Of a stretch of 64,000 bases of DNA, positions 52,191 to 62,889 are shown piece by piece (the first letter of the stretch is position 1; each line of letters starts with the position of its first letter). This DNA is from Cristatella mucedo (Eukaryota; Bryozoa; Phylactolaemata; Cristatellidae). The stretch covers positions 9,584,501 to 9,648,500 of the forward strand of contig WPIO01000007.1 in assembly GCA_009760855.2 (NCBI GenBank), given 5' to 3'. The notes under the pieces are model-generated. The model was not told the DNA's origin. It did no database searches and worked only from the letters and a program-made list of their open reading frames with translations. Position numbers and translations under genes: made by a program.

Positions 52191-54410
52191 TGCAACTTAG
52201 GAATCCAGTTTATCAGTCGCCATCGCCGAGGCCGACGGCTGCAAAGAAAAGTCCAGCTGGGTGTAGTCTACAAAAAAGTGGTAACACGCCAATCGTACAA
52301 AAAAGTTGGTGGTGTGAACAACTACCCAGAGTTAATGAAGCACGCTTACTCTCTCGTGTCTTTAGTTGATAACTCTGTTTGAAAATAACTCGCTTCAATA
52401 TGCAGGACCCGCCGATGCAGTTATGCTGATCCCTAAGAGGAGTACACAGTATAGCTGGCCAGTGTCAATCGCCGTCAAATGACCAACGCAAAGCTTAAAT
52501 TGCACTTTGTTTGCTATGTATGTTCAATCTTAGTTGCTATAGAATGACATAACGTTTACTCACTCCATCACGGGGCACTATTCAACTTTATTTTTCATTA
52601 TAATTCAATCTCAAAATAAATAAAACGTACAAATAGTCAGAAGCTGCTTCGTGCTGAGGCTCTGCCAGTCGTTTCTCGGGAAAGCTATGAAATGGGTAGC
52701 GTTGGCTGCTGACCACAGGAGTTTGGACGCTGAGAAGATTTTGATTTATGAACACGTCCCAACGATCTTGCCTTCGGTGCTTCACGGCAATGAACCTATG
52801 TGTGAGCTGTCGAGAAAATTCTAGCTACAGGCCTTCCAGGTTCTTTCCCTAAGTATCAAGGCTGGCCTCATTGTAAAGTGGTGTAAGAAATCCATGTCGG
52901 TCAGAAAAAGCGCTGAGTCACCAGCGTTATACTGCTGGCATTCATTCATTAGCGGAGTGACGGTGTGCTCGCAGATAGTATGTCTAGTCAAAAATCCCGG
53001 GCATAAGGTCTCGCGCATCTAAATTACCTTTTACGGCATCGATCCCTGCACTTGTGATTTCCCGCTGCCGTCGGTTGACGCGCTGGCGGCTATCTCGGAG
53101 AACGACTCCTTAGTATATTCGTGGCAAATTCCGGCACAACAAGGCATGACACTGACGCAGCATCTTGCCACGGCTCTGTTTTTCTCGTGTCGCAGTTGAT
53201 ACTTCAGCTTCACATAGCAGCCGCAGCGTCGGACCAGTCGCCAAGTGACGACGCCGAGCACTAAAATGAGCACGAGACTCCTGCAGCTTTATCAGGCGAT
53301 GTGTACTTGGCAAGCGCAAGCTTTTGCAGCGCGATAATCGACTGGAGTGTGAGAGCTGACCGGGCTCGGCGCCGCTTTCCAGGCATCCCCCGCTTTCCAG
53401 GCATCCGCTTGCCTTTTTGGACTGAACTTTTTTCCCCAAGAAGATTATGTCGGCAGAGGGCATGAACGAACGACAAAATGTATTGTTTGAACGCCCTCAT
53501 GAGTGGATCTCCTACGTGACGGGCTCATCTTACGGGACATTCTTACGGACGCCACTGCCACCGAACTGCCGAAACTGCCGCGGAAGCCAATGAGCCGTCT
53601 GGGTGCTATAGCAAACGTTGAGCTATTGAAAGGCTGGCGTTCTTCATCAGCCAGATTATTTACTGCTGAGATAATATTGGCGGTTCCCGTATATTAATGA
53701 CTAGAGGTCGGTTATGCACCAATCTACGGTTAAGCAGCATAAAAGCCGAAGTCACGTAAATAGGCACTTAGCATTGCATTGGCATTCGAGTCAGGCGGGA
53801 TTGGCTCTCGAGTTTTGCTCCGATCGGCAGTTTAGCAGTGCTCCGGAGTCTTTCGAGAGTTTGTGTACGCTAAGGCCGACGGTGGGCACAAGTAACCCTC
53901 CGCAGCGGTCGACCAGTCCTGTCTACTGTCTATTTTATTTAGACTTTTCCGCTTAGGGCTCTCTTCTTTGTTGCCGTAATCCGTTAGCGTGCCTGCATTT
54001 ATCTGTGCTGCACGTACAAGTCGTTTGCCTAGCCTAAGGTTCACGGCTTCGCCGGTATTTATCTTGAGTCGGCAAGGACTAGAACCGTTAGGAGTGCTGT
54101 TTTTGAGAAGCATGGAGATTGGTGCAGAAGTCGCTAAATCGGGTTTGTAGCACTACAAAGTTTCGTCAATAATTGCAGTTTTTACAGCTCTTACGAAATC
54201 ACCATAAAGTTAACCAGTGCCATGTTACGGAGGACATTACGGAAGACATGCAACATTCAATTGAGGCTTACAATATACAAGTCATCGTCAATTGTGCATC
54301 GAACGTAGCGATTTCGAGCACTTTTTCCGCTTTGTTAGTCGAGGCCTACTAACACAGACACCTCCACGCTATCCAATCTGGACTAACAGCTACGTAATGT
54401 AAAATAAAAT
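52191..54410. other. No recognisable gene in 2.2 kb
   Basis: Frames up to 117 codons with no domain. A 17-bp tandem pair (GCTTTCCAGGCATCC) lies near 53380-53410. Nothing else was recognised. Confidence 0.4.
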
Positions 54411-54417
54411 ATATAAA

Positions 54418-54583
54418 TCCTAGCTGATTAAACAGCCTCTTTTTGTATAGCGACAGAGGAGCCTTTACGGCTATCACCACCGCTTGCAGTGGCGATAAAG
54501 GATCGCCCACCGCAGGAATCGAACCCACGACCTCAGGACCGACGTCGTGAAAGCAACCGCCTTACCTAGTGTGCCATCACGGC
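54418..54583 (-). mobile_element. SINE1, full length, well preserved
   Basis: The best-preserved copy. The minus-strand head is GCCGTGATGGCACACTAGG, with a perfect box B (GGTTCGATTCC), a stem-loop with arms GGTGGGCGAT/ATCGCCACTGC, the AGCCGTAAAGGCT hairpin and the GAGGCTGTTTAATCAGCTAGG end, followed by an A/T-rich tail. Its head follows the LINE-B 3' end by about 15 bp on the same strand. Confidence 0.88.
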
Positions 54584-54599
54584 TCACCAATGTTATGTA

Positions 54600-55610
54600 A
54601 TGTATCTCCGTCTGTAACTCCACAAAGTCATAAAGACCGGGTGGGTGTTACGCAGGAGAGTTGTGTATAGCGCACTCACAGCCTAAGCGGGTTTCTGTAC
54701 GCATTCGGTAGCCATCAGACTTCATCTCGCCAAACAAAGAGAAAGTGGGAAGCATAGCAGAGTCAGGAGAACAGTTGAGGTAGTGAGTAGCATGGAAGTA
54801 GCAGCTCAGGACCACTGAAAACGATGAGCCATAGTCGGCAGTGGGAGAGTAGTTGCCGTTGCGTAAGAATTGTGGAAGCGAGTTCCACAGTCTAGGACCT
54901 GCAGAGCTAAAGCTTCTGTCGCCAACTGTCTTTAAGCGGAGGAATTGAACAGCTAATTTATTGTCTACACAGGACCTGAGGGCGCGAACAGGCTGAAACT
55001 GGTGCAACAGTTCAGCTAGGTACGAAGGAGCCAAGCCGTGGCGGGCCTTGTGGGTCAGCACAAGAACTTTGCACACAAGTATCCGCTGCTCAACCGGCAT
55101 CCATCCTAGCTCTTTTAGCAAAGGAGACACGTGCTCAAACCTCTGGGACTTGAAGACTAGCCTTGCAGCCATATTCATAGTCCGCTGCAGTGGTCTAATA
55201 GCTTTCTTTGGCAGCCCAGCCAATAAGGAATTACAATAATCAAGCCGAGACAGAACTAAGGAGGTAGTTAAATTTTTTACAAGCAACTGATGGAGACAGC
55301 TCCTAATCTTGGGTAGGGATCGGACGTGATGGTTAGCTGTAGAAGCATTCTTCTGAATGAAGCTTTTAAAATTGAGGCAGTTGTCGAAAACGACACCTAC
55401 ATTTTGAGCACGTGGTGATGGTCGCACAGTAGCATCACCTAGTAGAAAAGCAAAGCCTTTTAATCCAGCCACACGCTTAGAGTGTCCAATGAGCAGCAGT
55501 TCGGTTTTATCATCATTTAATTTCAGGAAGTTTTCCGACATCCAGGATCGAATATCGGCAAGGCAAGCGTCCAGTTTCTCAGTTGCTGTGATCTCAGCAG
55601 AAGCTATCGA
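54600..55610 (-). mobile_element. LINE-B, longest copy, RT C-terminal half intact
   Basis: A minus-strand frame of about 320 codons without a stop (ending at 54648). It starts after the YADD position (EITATEKLDACLADIRSWMS, NFLKLNDDKTELLLIGHSKR), continues through [40 protein letters not shown] and LKELGWMPVEQRILVCKVLV to the family C-terminus CAIHNSPA. The frame extends upstream into non-element DNA to 55877, but the element is 5' truncated near 55610, next to a G run. Palm catalytic residues, endonuclease and ORF1 are absent. Confidence 0.85.
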
Positions 55611-57480
55611 AAAAGTGTGTCGCAACCCCCCATTTTTGCACCCGTTGCATCGGGGGGGGGGGGCGGGGGATCTGTTCGTCGGTGTAGAAGTAACCGAGTC
55701 CACATAATGATGCTCCGGGGACCAATAACCTATCTTCTCTAAGCGTGGGTATGCGCATGAGAACTTGCCAGCCGCCGATCGAAGCTTTTTCAGCCTATTG
55801 TAATTTTCTAGGCGTTCGCATATTTCAACGAGAGGTCTTTGCTCCGTGTAATTTAAGACCACGAGGATTTTGTTCAAGTTCTAGCGATGTGCCAGCCATT
55901 AGCTGACTTGTTTATGGAGTGGTGCACGTGTCGCCCCGTCCCAACTTTTCGGCCAGATAATCTAAACGCGCGTTCCTCCTCACTGTCCGAATTATCGATG
56001 ATCAAAAATTATGGGATTACTAATCCACGATCTGCTCTATTGTGTTACCAGTCAATTAAGGGGTCTCATTTTTGTGCAAGTTGAAACTTATCACTTTAAA
56101 TTTATTTTATTGTACCGCAGCAGCAGACGTAGAATTTTCCAAAGGTGGGTTTAAAAGTAATTTAAGTACATTGCTGATATCTTAGGATTTGGTATTGACA
56201 AGCTTTATTAAATCAAAAAATAGTAGGTGAGCAAGAGGTTTTTAATGTTTTCTGCAAGCGTTGTCGTATTGGAAAGAAATGCACTCGTGAAACCGGTAGC
56301 AGATTCGCAGTTCCATTTAGAGAACGTTCTGCACCCACTTCTATATTTGTTTAATTGTTTTTAGCATGACTTAATATTCAATCAACAGTATACAAGTGAT
56401 AACTGACTCCTGCATACAACGGATAGGGAGGTCACTTCCGAAGCGAATAGGTGATTGATTCAGAGAGTTAAATTGATGGTTTTTTCTCGGAATTAGCCCA
56501 GGTTTGCGGTAATAAATGGGCATAATGGTTTCATGATTACAACCAATCGCATGCGATCCTATTCAAAAGTCGAGCGGCCAAAAACATGCAGCTGAAGCGT
56601 CAGCCGGATTGATAAGCACCAGCACAGGCAAATGAACTTGAGGTGCTCAAAAATGAAGGTAAGGACTTGTCACGTCATCATCAGCCGCTTGACCTACGAC
56701 CTCCGACACTGGAGGTGGGAGTACAAACTAGGAAAGCTTGGCTAAGTCATCGGCCCAAATAAAATAACGTTTGAAGAACTATCGCCTCCATCACTCCAAC
56801 TGCAGTAGGTGATAAGGGATTATTTGTTACATGACTGGAAGCAAGACCTGCCGCCGGGCGAAAACCAACTCACCCATTTCGACCGACACTAGATAAAGAG
56901 TACTGAGCAAAGTAGACGTGGTAAATGGATGAGGCTCACATGGGCATTCGCACAGAGCGCGTATGCAGGCAACTAGTAAACGTGGTATCGGTTCTATAAT
57001 GCGGTCCAGCAAGCTGCTTGCGTGCAGCTACGAATAACAGAGCAATTGTTTCCTCGAACGACTGGCGTCGCTTGTCGAACTTACCGATTATACCAATTAT
57101 AATGCACGCCAGTCCATAAGCTAGCCAGCTGGGAGGCTTCGTGCGGTTACCCTCTGGCTGTCTCAGGTCGATTCTGCTGTCCGAAGCATTGGGGCAGCAT
57201 AATCGAGACGTGGAGGTGCTGCTAGCGAGAGGGTAGTCAGGATGCTTCGTTATTGGTAAAGTGCTCTCGTTAAGAAGTAGGGCATGCACCTGAAAGAATC
57301 AGATATACAAAGTATATGCCCATAGCTTCATCTGATCCATCAACAGCCGTCCGAATAATCGTAATAGATAGAGAGGTTGCCGGGATGCATTCAGAGTGCG
57401 ATTCATCCGCAGTACAGCTTCGTTGGCCATTGCATATAATGGAATGACACCGCGTTCGCACGCGCCTCTATGCGACGCTC
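55611..57480. other. No assigned gene; possible exon at 57085-57289 (-)
   Basis: On the minus strand 57289-57085 has acceptor TTCTTTCAG and donor ATCG|GTAAGT. The frame between contains three N-glycosylation sequons and a hydrophobic segment (WLAYGLACIIIGIIG) that could span a membrane. No matching upstream exon was found and no homolog is recognised. Everything else here is unremarkable. Confidence 0.25.
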
Positions 57481-58530
57481 ATTTCCATGAGTGCGTTTTG
57501 TCACGAGCGCGCTCACGATGACGCTGTCGCGATTTGCAGTGCTTCTTGCCTAGGGGCTTCGTGGGTACTGAACAATTTCACGACACACGTCTGGGGAAGA
57601 GACTTTTCGCCCACTGGCGCCTTTCGGCTGGAGCTTCCGCCCGGTCCGCTATCCGCTGGATGGATTACTCGAGGAGAGCTAAGCAGAGTCTTCCCAAGGA
57701 ACAACGGAAGCGACATTGCCAATGACCGGGGTTGACAATGGCGCGGCAGCATTGGCGATTGAGTTCGCTTGCTTCTGGCGGAGATTTGAAGCGGAAGCCA
57801 AAGCCTGCTGCTGGCTTCGAGAGATCAGCTGCAGCTCCAGAAGCAACGAGCTCGGGTAACATCAGCTGCTGCGTCGATCGAAAGCGCCGCCTTCGCGACC
57901 TTTCGCGACGCGTCGTGCGTCGAGCGTCGAGACACCTAAACACAGCGCTAAGGAGCATTTGCTCGCCTAGCGCCTGTCCGGCCGGCGTCGCCGAAACCAG
58001 CTCGCGGCTGCGAGCTTCGGCTGCAGGCTGCCTCTCGTCCAGCGGCGAGATGCACCGCTATCTATGGCAGCTTCGTTCGGCCCTGCGCAGCCACGACTGT
58101 AAGAGGCGCTCGAGGGGGTGGGACGGCAGTAAATGCCGCCTGGCTCTGCCTGAACGCCGGGCGCTGCCTTACCGCGGTGAAGGCGACCGCAAAGGTCATA
58201 GCGCGAGCGAGCATCCGCCGTCGGCGGCGGCGTCGACTAGCGGCCGGCGGCACCCGTGCGTCTCAGGAGGCCAGCGAGAGAGCTGCTGAACCCCGCGCGC
58301 GGCTATTGTCCGCGGTCCATTGTTTTCGGACAATTAATCGTGAACGCTAACGCGACAGCTTTCTTCTGGCTTCGATGGGCGTATTTAAAAAGCAAGCTCG
58401 ACGCAGCGGCCGTTCTAGCACCAGTCGCAAAGCATGGTTTTTTGATAACTCGAACGAGGAAAGATAGACCTCAAAGATACCGAGAAGGAAAACGGTCAGA
58501 CGCCGCCGGTCTATGCGGACGCCAGCACAT
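57481..58530. other. GC- and CpG-rich block without assigned gene
   Basis: CpG dinucleotides are dense (many GCGACG and CGCCG words). A 185-codon frame on + (57732-58289) and overlapping frames on - are Arg/Ser/Ala-rich, as expected by chance in GC-rich DNA. It could be a CpG-island-like promoter of a gene outside the recognised exons. Confidence 0.3.
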
Positions 58531-59850
58531 TACTTCGCATTAGTACCCTGAATGTTTGATCGTTTAAAAACTCGCCGAAGTCAGCCCAGACGTCGGTCTT
58601 CTTTCGGCCCGTCATGCTCGACGCGGTGCACGACGCCGCCGTTCGCATTTTATCTGACTGAGCGGTGCATTCCGTCTGTTCGTTGAGAAGCTGCGGGGTC
58701 GAATGATAATAATAATAATAATAATAATGATAATGGATTTGCATAGTGCCCCCTATAAAAAAAAATCTGGCCATGCCCATACCGAAATTACGACAAAATA
58801 AGTGCCTAGAGCGCTGTCTTGTGTGCATCGGTGGAAACTGGTGGAAACTGCTTAAAAATTGAGGGGCCAACCCTCGGTAAGTCACCTCGAGGGAATGGCC
58901 AGCGATGTGCCACTCTGCGTTGCGGTATGCTTAGGTTATGGAGGCAAATGGTTCCCAGCCCGCACAGTATGACCCAAACGGACGTGTCATCCTCCCCTTC
59001 AGTCTAATGTGATATGTTGCTCCTGGGAAGGAAAGGCACGGTCACCTCCTTGGTTTAATCTAGGCTGAGACCATGCTCCAGGTAGTACCGTCTACGCAGT
59101 CAAGCAGAAAAAGTGCTCGTCTGCTCGTTTGCTTTAGTATGATGGCCTAAGCATGAAACTTGTTTGCTTTGGCGTGGTTATTGATTCTACTGTATCGAGT
59201 TGCAAAGTGCCTGCACAGAGAGATTTAGTGCTCTTTGCGCGCTGTACAAATGGCCTATTATTACTATTATTGGTAAACGCCTACGAGAGATCCGGCGGAA
59301 ACTACCGCAGTGAAAGACTAAGTCAGGATTCTTGAGATTGGATCGCCATCTTGTAAATAGGATCCTCACTAATAGCGTGCGCTCCTTTGAAGGGTGTTGG
59401 TTGCATGATGCTGGCAGTGAATCTCGCGGGTACGGCCTCGTCTCGCTCGCAACTCTCGCGTAGGCAGACCGCGCTGGGGTAGCGCCTAAAAATGGGTGTG
59501 TTTGGAAATTACCCCTCAGGAAGACGTACCGTAACCACAGAGCGTCTTCATTTTTCAGTCGGAATACCACAATTTTTATTAAATTAAAAATATTTATGCG
59601 TTTTTTCTTAACCAAGCTTATTTAGGTCACATCTTACTGTGGCTATTAAGATGTGTTGACCCAACACCCCCGGACCCGCGGTTGGAGCAACCTAGTTAAG
59701 CGTGGTTAGGATCTTCCGTGTGCTATGCAATAAAATGTTCAAAAACAACTTTTCAATGCCATTGATGCTAAGGACGCACAGAAAACGAGTATGAATCGTG
59801 CTCGTTTATTTCTTCCGGTAGGTATATCTTGCGGCCACCCTTAAAAGGGG
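58531..59850. other. No gene; weak LINE-A tail traces
   Basis: An (AAT)n tract at 58705-58733 on the minus-strand sense is followed by a TTTGCATAGTGCCCCC end-like word. At 59205-59260 on + there is AAGTGCCTGCACAGAGAGAT and GCGCTGTACAAATG. Both resemble LINE-A or SINE2 ends. No coding sequence. Confidence 0.4.
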
Positions 59851-59859
59851 ACTGCTGGA

Positions 59860-59986
59860 GGCGGGGCCATTGGCGGAAGTGGCGACCTTGGAGGTGCGCA
59901 TGATCGGTGTTGGTACCGGTTGAGTACGTGCTGCGGCTGCACCGGTTCCGTCATAGTCTCGTTCAGTTATCTTTTCGTTGTACACG
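59860..59986 (+). promoter_or_regulatory. Candidate aldolase promoter and 5' UTR exon
   Basis: A GC box (GGCGGGGC, 59860-59867) next to an inverted CCAAT (ATTGG, 59869-59873) is followed about 115 bp later by a strong donor (CACG|GTATGTAAG at 59987). With the acceptor at 60687 this makes a plausible untranslated first exon and a 701-bp intron. The transcription start is not visible. Confidence 0.4.
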
Positions 59987-60709
59987 GTATGTAAGTCTTG
60001 ACGGTACCTAGCCGTGTCATTATAAAAACATCCGCCTTATAATAATAGCGTGCTTTGTCATTAAGAGGGTTTAACCGTATTGGCTTTCATGGCTGCGTTT
60101 GCCGTTGGCTGCGCCCTTGCCGCGTACAAAGTCCGTTGCCTGTTCAAGCTCCAGCTGCACGCTGCACGCTTTCTCTCGGTGACTCCTCTTTGGACAGCGG
60201 CTCTCGCACGCCAAACGCTTGATAGTAATTGCTTGAAATGACGCGATTCCCGAGTAAGGGATTTACAGGTGTCAAATGCTGCCGGTCTCCCTGGCTTGGC
60301 AGTTATCTGATGGAATCGGCTGCGGATGTCCTTTTTTTAACCAGCAGCAGTTAACCGCCAGCTGCCAATTCACTTTTGCACGCTCGTCACGTCCCGGCCC
60401 GTAGTAATTGAGCGTTCGCCGCAATGCAAGCGTAGTGACATTGTAAGTAGAGGCATGGATAGGCGGATTCAGGCCGAGATACAAGTTCGGAGCAGTGAGG
60501 GCTTGAGGTTTGTCGCATGAATAGTGCTTACCTCAGCTCACGGCTGATTTAGCTTGATAGGAGCCGAATGGTTACTCCCGTGGCTCATCCTGATTGCTCA
60601 CTTGTATGGCAAACGCACTTATCAAGGATGGACTCGGAACTCGCGACAGCTTTGGTGAGACCTGGTCTGTACGCGTGCTCTTTCTAGGTTGCTCGACGAC
60701 AGCGACAAT

Positions 60710-61508
60710 ATGCCCAAGTTCTTCACCTACCTGTCGCCGGATCGGGAGAACGAGCTGGCCGCGATCGCCAAGAAGATCGTGCACCCAGGGCGTGGCATTC
60801 TTGCAGCTGACGAGTCGACTGCCACGATCGCCAAGCGCTTCGACTCGATCAACGTGGAGAACACAGAGGAGAACCGGCGCCTGTACAGGCAGCTGCTGTT
60901 CACGGCCGGAGCCGGCCTCGCCGACCACGTTAGCGGAGTGATCCTGTACGAGGAGACTTTCTACCAGAAGGCCGACGACGGCGAATCGTTCGTCAGCAAG
61001 CTGAAGGCGCTGGGCATCGCGCCCGGCATCAAGGTCGACAAGGGAGTCGTGGCGCTGGCGGGCACCGACGACGAGTGCACGACGCAGGGCCTGGACGGCC
61101 TGGCCGAGCGCTGCGCCAAGTACAAGAAGGACGGCGCCGAGTTTGCCAAGTGGCGGTGCGTGCTCAAGATCAAGCCCGACGGGCCGTCGCACCTGGCCAT
61201 GCTGGAGAACGCCAACGTGCTGGCTCGCTACGCCGTCATCTGCCAGCAGAATGGCCTGGTGCCGATCGTCGAGCCCGAGGTGCTGCCCGACGGCAACCAC
61301 GACCTGGCCACGGCGCAGCGAGTCACCGAGCAGGTGCTGGCGTACACGTACAAGGCGCTCGCCGACCACCACGTCTACCTGGAGGGCACCCTGCTCAAGC
61401 CCAACATGGTGACTGCCGGCCAGGACTGCCCGAACAAGGCGAGCGCAGTCGAGAACGCCCTGGCAACTCTGCGAGCGCTGCAGCGCACCGTACCGGCCGC
61501 CGTGCCCG
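60710..61508 (+). CDS. ALDO: Aldolase coding exon 1
   Basis: Residues 1-266 plus one base, holding the main catalytic residues up to K230 and ending in RTVPAAVPG. Donor CCCG|GTGAGT at 61509 (phase 1). Confidence 0.95.
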
Positions 61509-62099
61509 GTGAGTGTGACCGCGCGAGCGTGGTGCGCGCAGTACCCCGCTTTTCCTCATTTCCTTGCCGATGAGAGTATCGAGTGTGCGAGCTGCTGCTC
61601 GCGAGCAGCGATCGCCCCTCACTGCTGACGAGATTCGAAGGCTAGCTGCCGGCCGGCTGCCCACCACCCCAACTCCCCCCCCCCCCCCCGTGGCAGCCCG
61701 GCTCGTCCGTTGGGTGGCGTTTCGAGATTTCGGCTTGCCAGAGTGAGAGAGTTTTGGGCGTGCGCCACCAGCTCATCCATCGTTGCTTCTGTCTCTCCAG
61801 GTGTCACTTTCCTGTCGGGCGGACAGTCTGAGCAGGACGCCACGGTCAACCTGAACGCCATCAACCAGGGCCCGGGTCAGAAGCCGTGGGCGCTGACGTT
61901 CTCATTCGGCAGAGCTCTGCAAGCTAGCGTCCTGAAGAAGTGGCAGGGAAAGAAGGAGAATGTGGCCGAGGCGCAGGCAGAGCTGCTCAAGCTGGCCCGT
62001 GCCAACGGCCTCGCTGCCACTGGTCAGTACGGGGGTGAAGGACAGACCGGTGGCGGCAGCAGCTCGGAGAGCCTGTTCGTGAAGAACCACGCCTACTGA
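60710..62099 (+). CDS. ALDO: Fructose-bisphosphate aldolase, class I
   Basis: This enzyme splits fructose 1,6-bisphosphate into dihydroxyacetone phosphate and glyceraldehyde 3-phosphate in glycolysis (cytosol), and does the reverse in gluconeogenesis. Exons 60710-61508 and 61801-62099 give 1098 nt and 365 residues, the normal family length. Seen residues (counting Met): D34 in AADES, K147 in FAKWRC, E188 and E190 in VEPEVLPDG, the Schiff-base lysine K230 in LLKPNMVT, and the C-terminal Tyr of NHAY. The ATG lies 22 nt after acceptor TTTCTAG (60687). No in-frame ATG lies between that acceptor and 60710. Codon use is GC-rich, suggesting high expression. Isoform (A/B/C) labels apply to vertebrates and are not assigned. 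No defects seen. Confidence 0.96.
61674..61689. repeat. Poly-C run in aldolase intron
   Basis: A run of about 15 C residues in the 292-bp intron. Assembly length may be unreliable here. Confidence 0.9.
61801..62099 (+). CDS. ALDO: Aldolase coding exon 2 (last)
   Basis: Residues 267-365: [39 protein letters not shown] and the C-terminal [11 protein letters not shown]. Acceptor TCTCTCCAG at 61800, stop TGA at 62097-62099. Confidence 0.96.
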
Positions 62100-62295
62100 A
62101 CAGGTGTCCGGGAAGGACGCGCTGGCATTAACCGGTTTATGCAGCTGTGCGACTTTGATGTGTGCATGCCAGCCGCACTGCTTATATCCAGTAGTCGTGA
62201 AATTCGGGTTGTGGTGGTGCTGCTTTCAGCTGAAGGCATTAGTTTTTTTTTGGTGAATGTCTTCTGTGAAACTCAATTTGTTGTGGAACAGCACA

Positions 62296-62301
62296 AATAA
62301 A
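62296..62301 (+). terminator. Poly(A) signal of aldolase
   Basis: AATAAA 197 nt after the stop codon, followed by a T-rich stretch. The 3' UTR would be about 220 nt. Confidence 0.7.
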
Positions 62302-62459
62302 TCCTTATTAGGCAGGACTGTGACACCCTGGAAAGGACGGTCAATTTAATCTTTCCACTACATCCGAGCAGTTAATTTGTGCCAATGTTCGTGATCCGAT
62401 TACTTCTTGCTACCGGGCAAGAGGCCAACAATCATGTGATCGCCATCTAAGAGAGGGAA

Positions 62460-62615
62460 ATTAGCTGATTCAACAGCCTCATTTATAAATAGTGGCAGAA
62501 GAGCCTTAATGGCTTACTGCCACTTGCTGTAGACATTAAAAGGATTGCCGACTGCAGGGCTCGAACAACCGATCTGGAAGCGAGCGCCCAACCCCTGGGC
62601 TAAGACCCACGGGCT
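62460..62615 (-). mobile_element. SINE1 variant
   Basis: Minus-strand copy with head CCGTGGGTCTTAGCCCAGGG (as at 24345), a changed box B (GTTCGAGCCC), a decayed central hairpin and the CAACAGCC/AGCTGATT end. It lies about 160 bp beyond the aldolase poly(A) signal. Confidence 0.7.
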
Positions 62616-62889
62616 ACCATTGCTTCTCGTGTCGCAATGAAATGGCAAGGAAAGCATGGAACAATGTGAAGTTGCAGTCCGGAGCCAGCTAACTGGAATG
62701 TTCAAGGCTTGCGAGCATTTAATTGCATGGCTTCCACACCTCAGGGCAGCTTTGTCCAACTCAAACCTCGGCACAAGTGTTTGCAGATCTGAGGTAGTCA
62801 GCTCAGGGTGGCTGACACACTGTAGGTAGTCTCTAATGCCACTAGCTAGTCGACGTCAGTCAATGGGAGACCAGTGAGATTTTAAGTTT

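Noticed and set aside
57534-57725. Faint resemblance to the N-terminus of a Tn5-type transposase (DTRLGKRL)
   Set aside because: Only one short word matches and the rest of the frame does not follow the family. Probably chance in GC-rich DNA.
57732-58289. 185-codon frame as a new gene
   Set aside because: The GC-rich, Arg/Ser/Ala-rich product with antisense frames of similar length is expected by chance. No splice or motif evidence.
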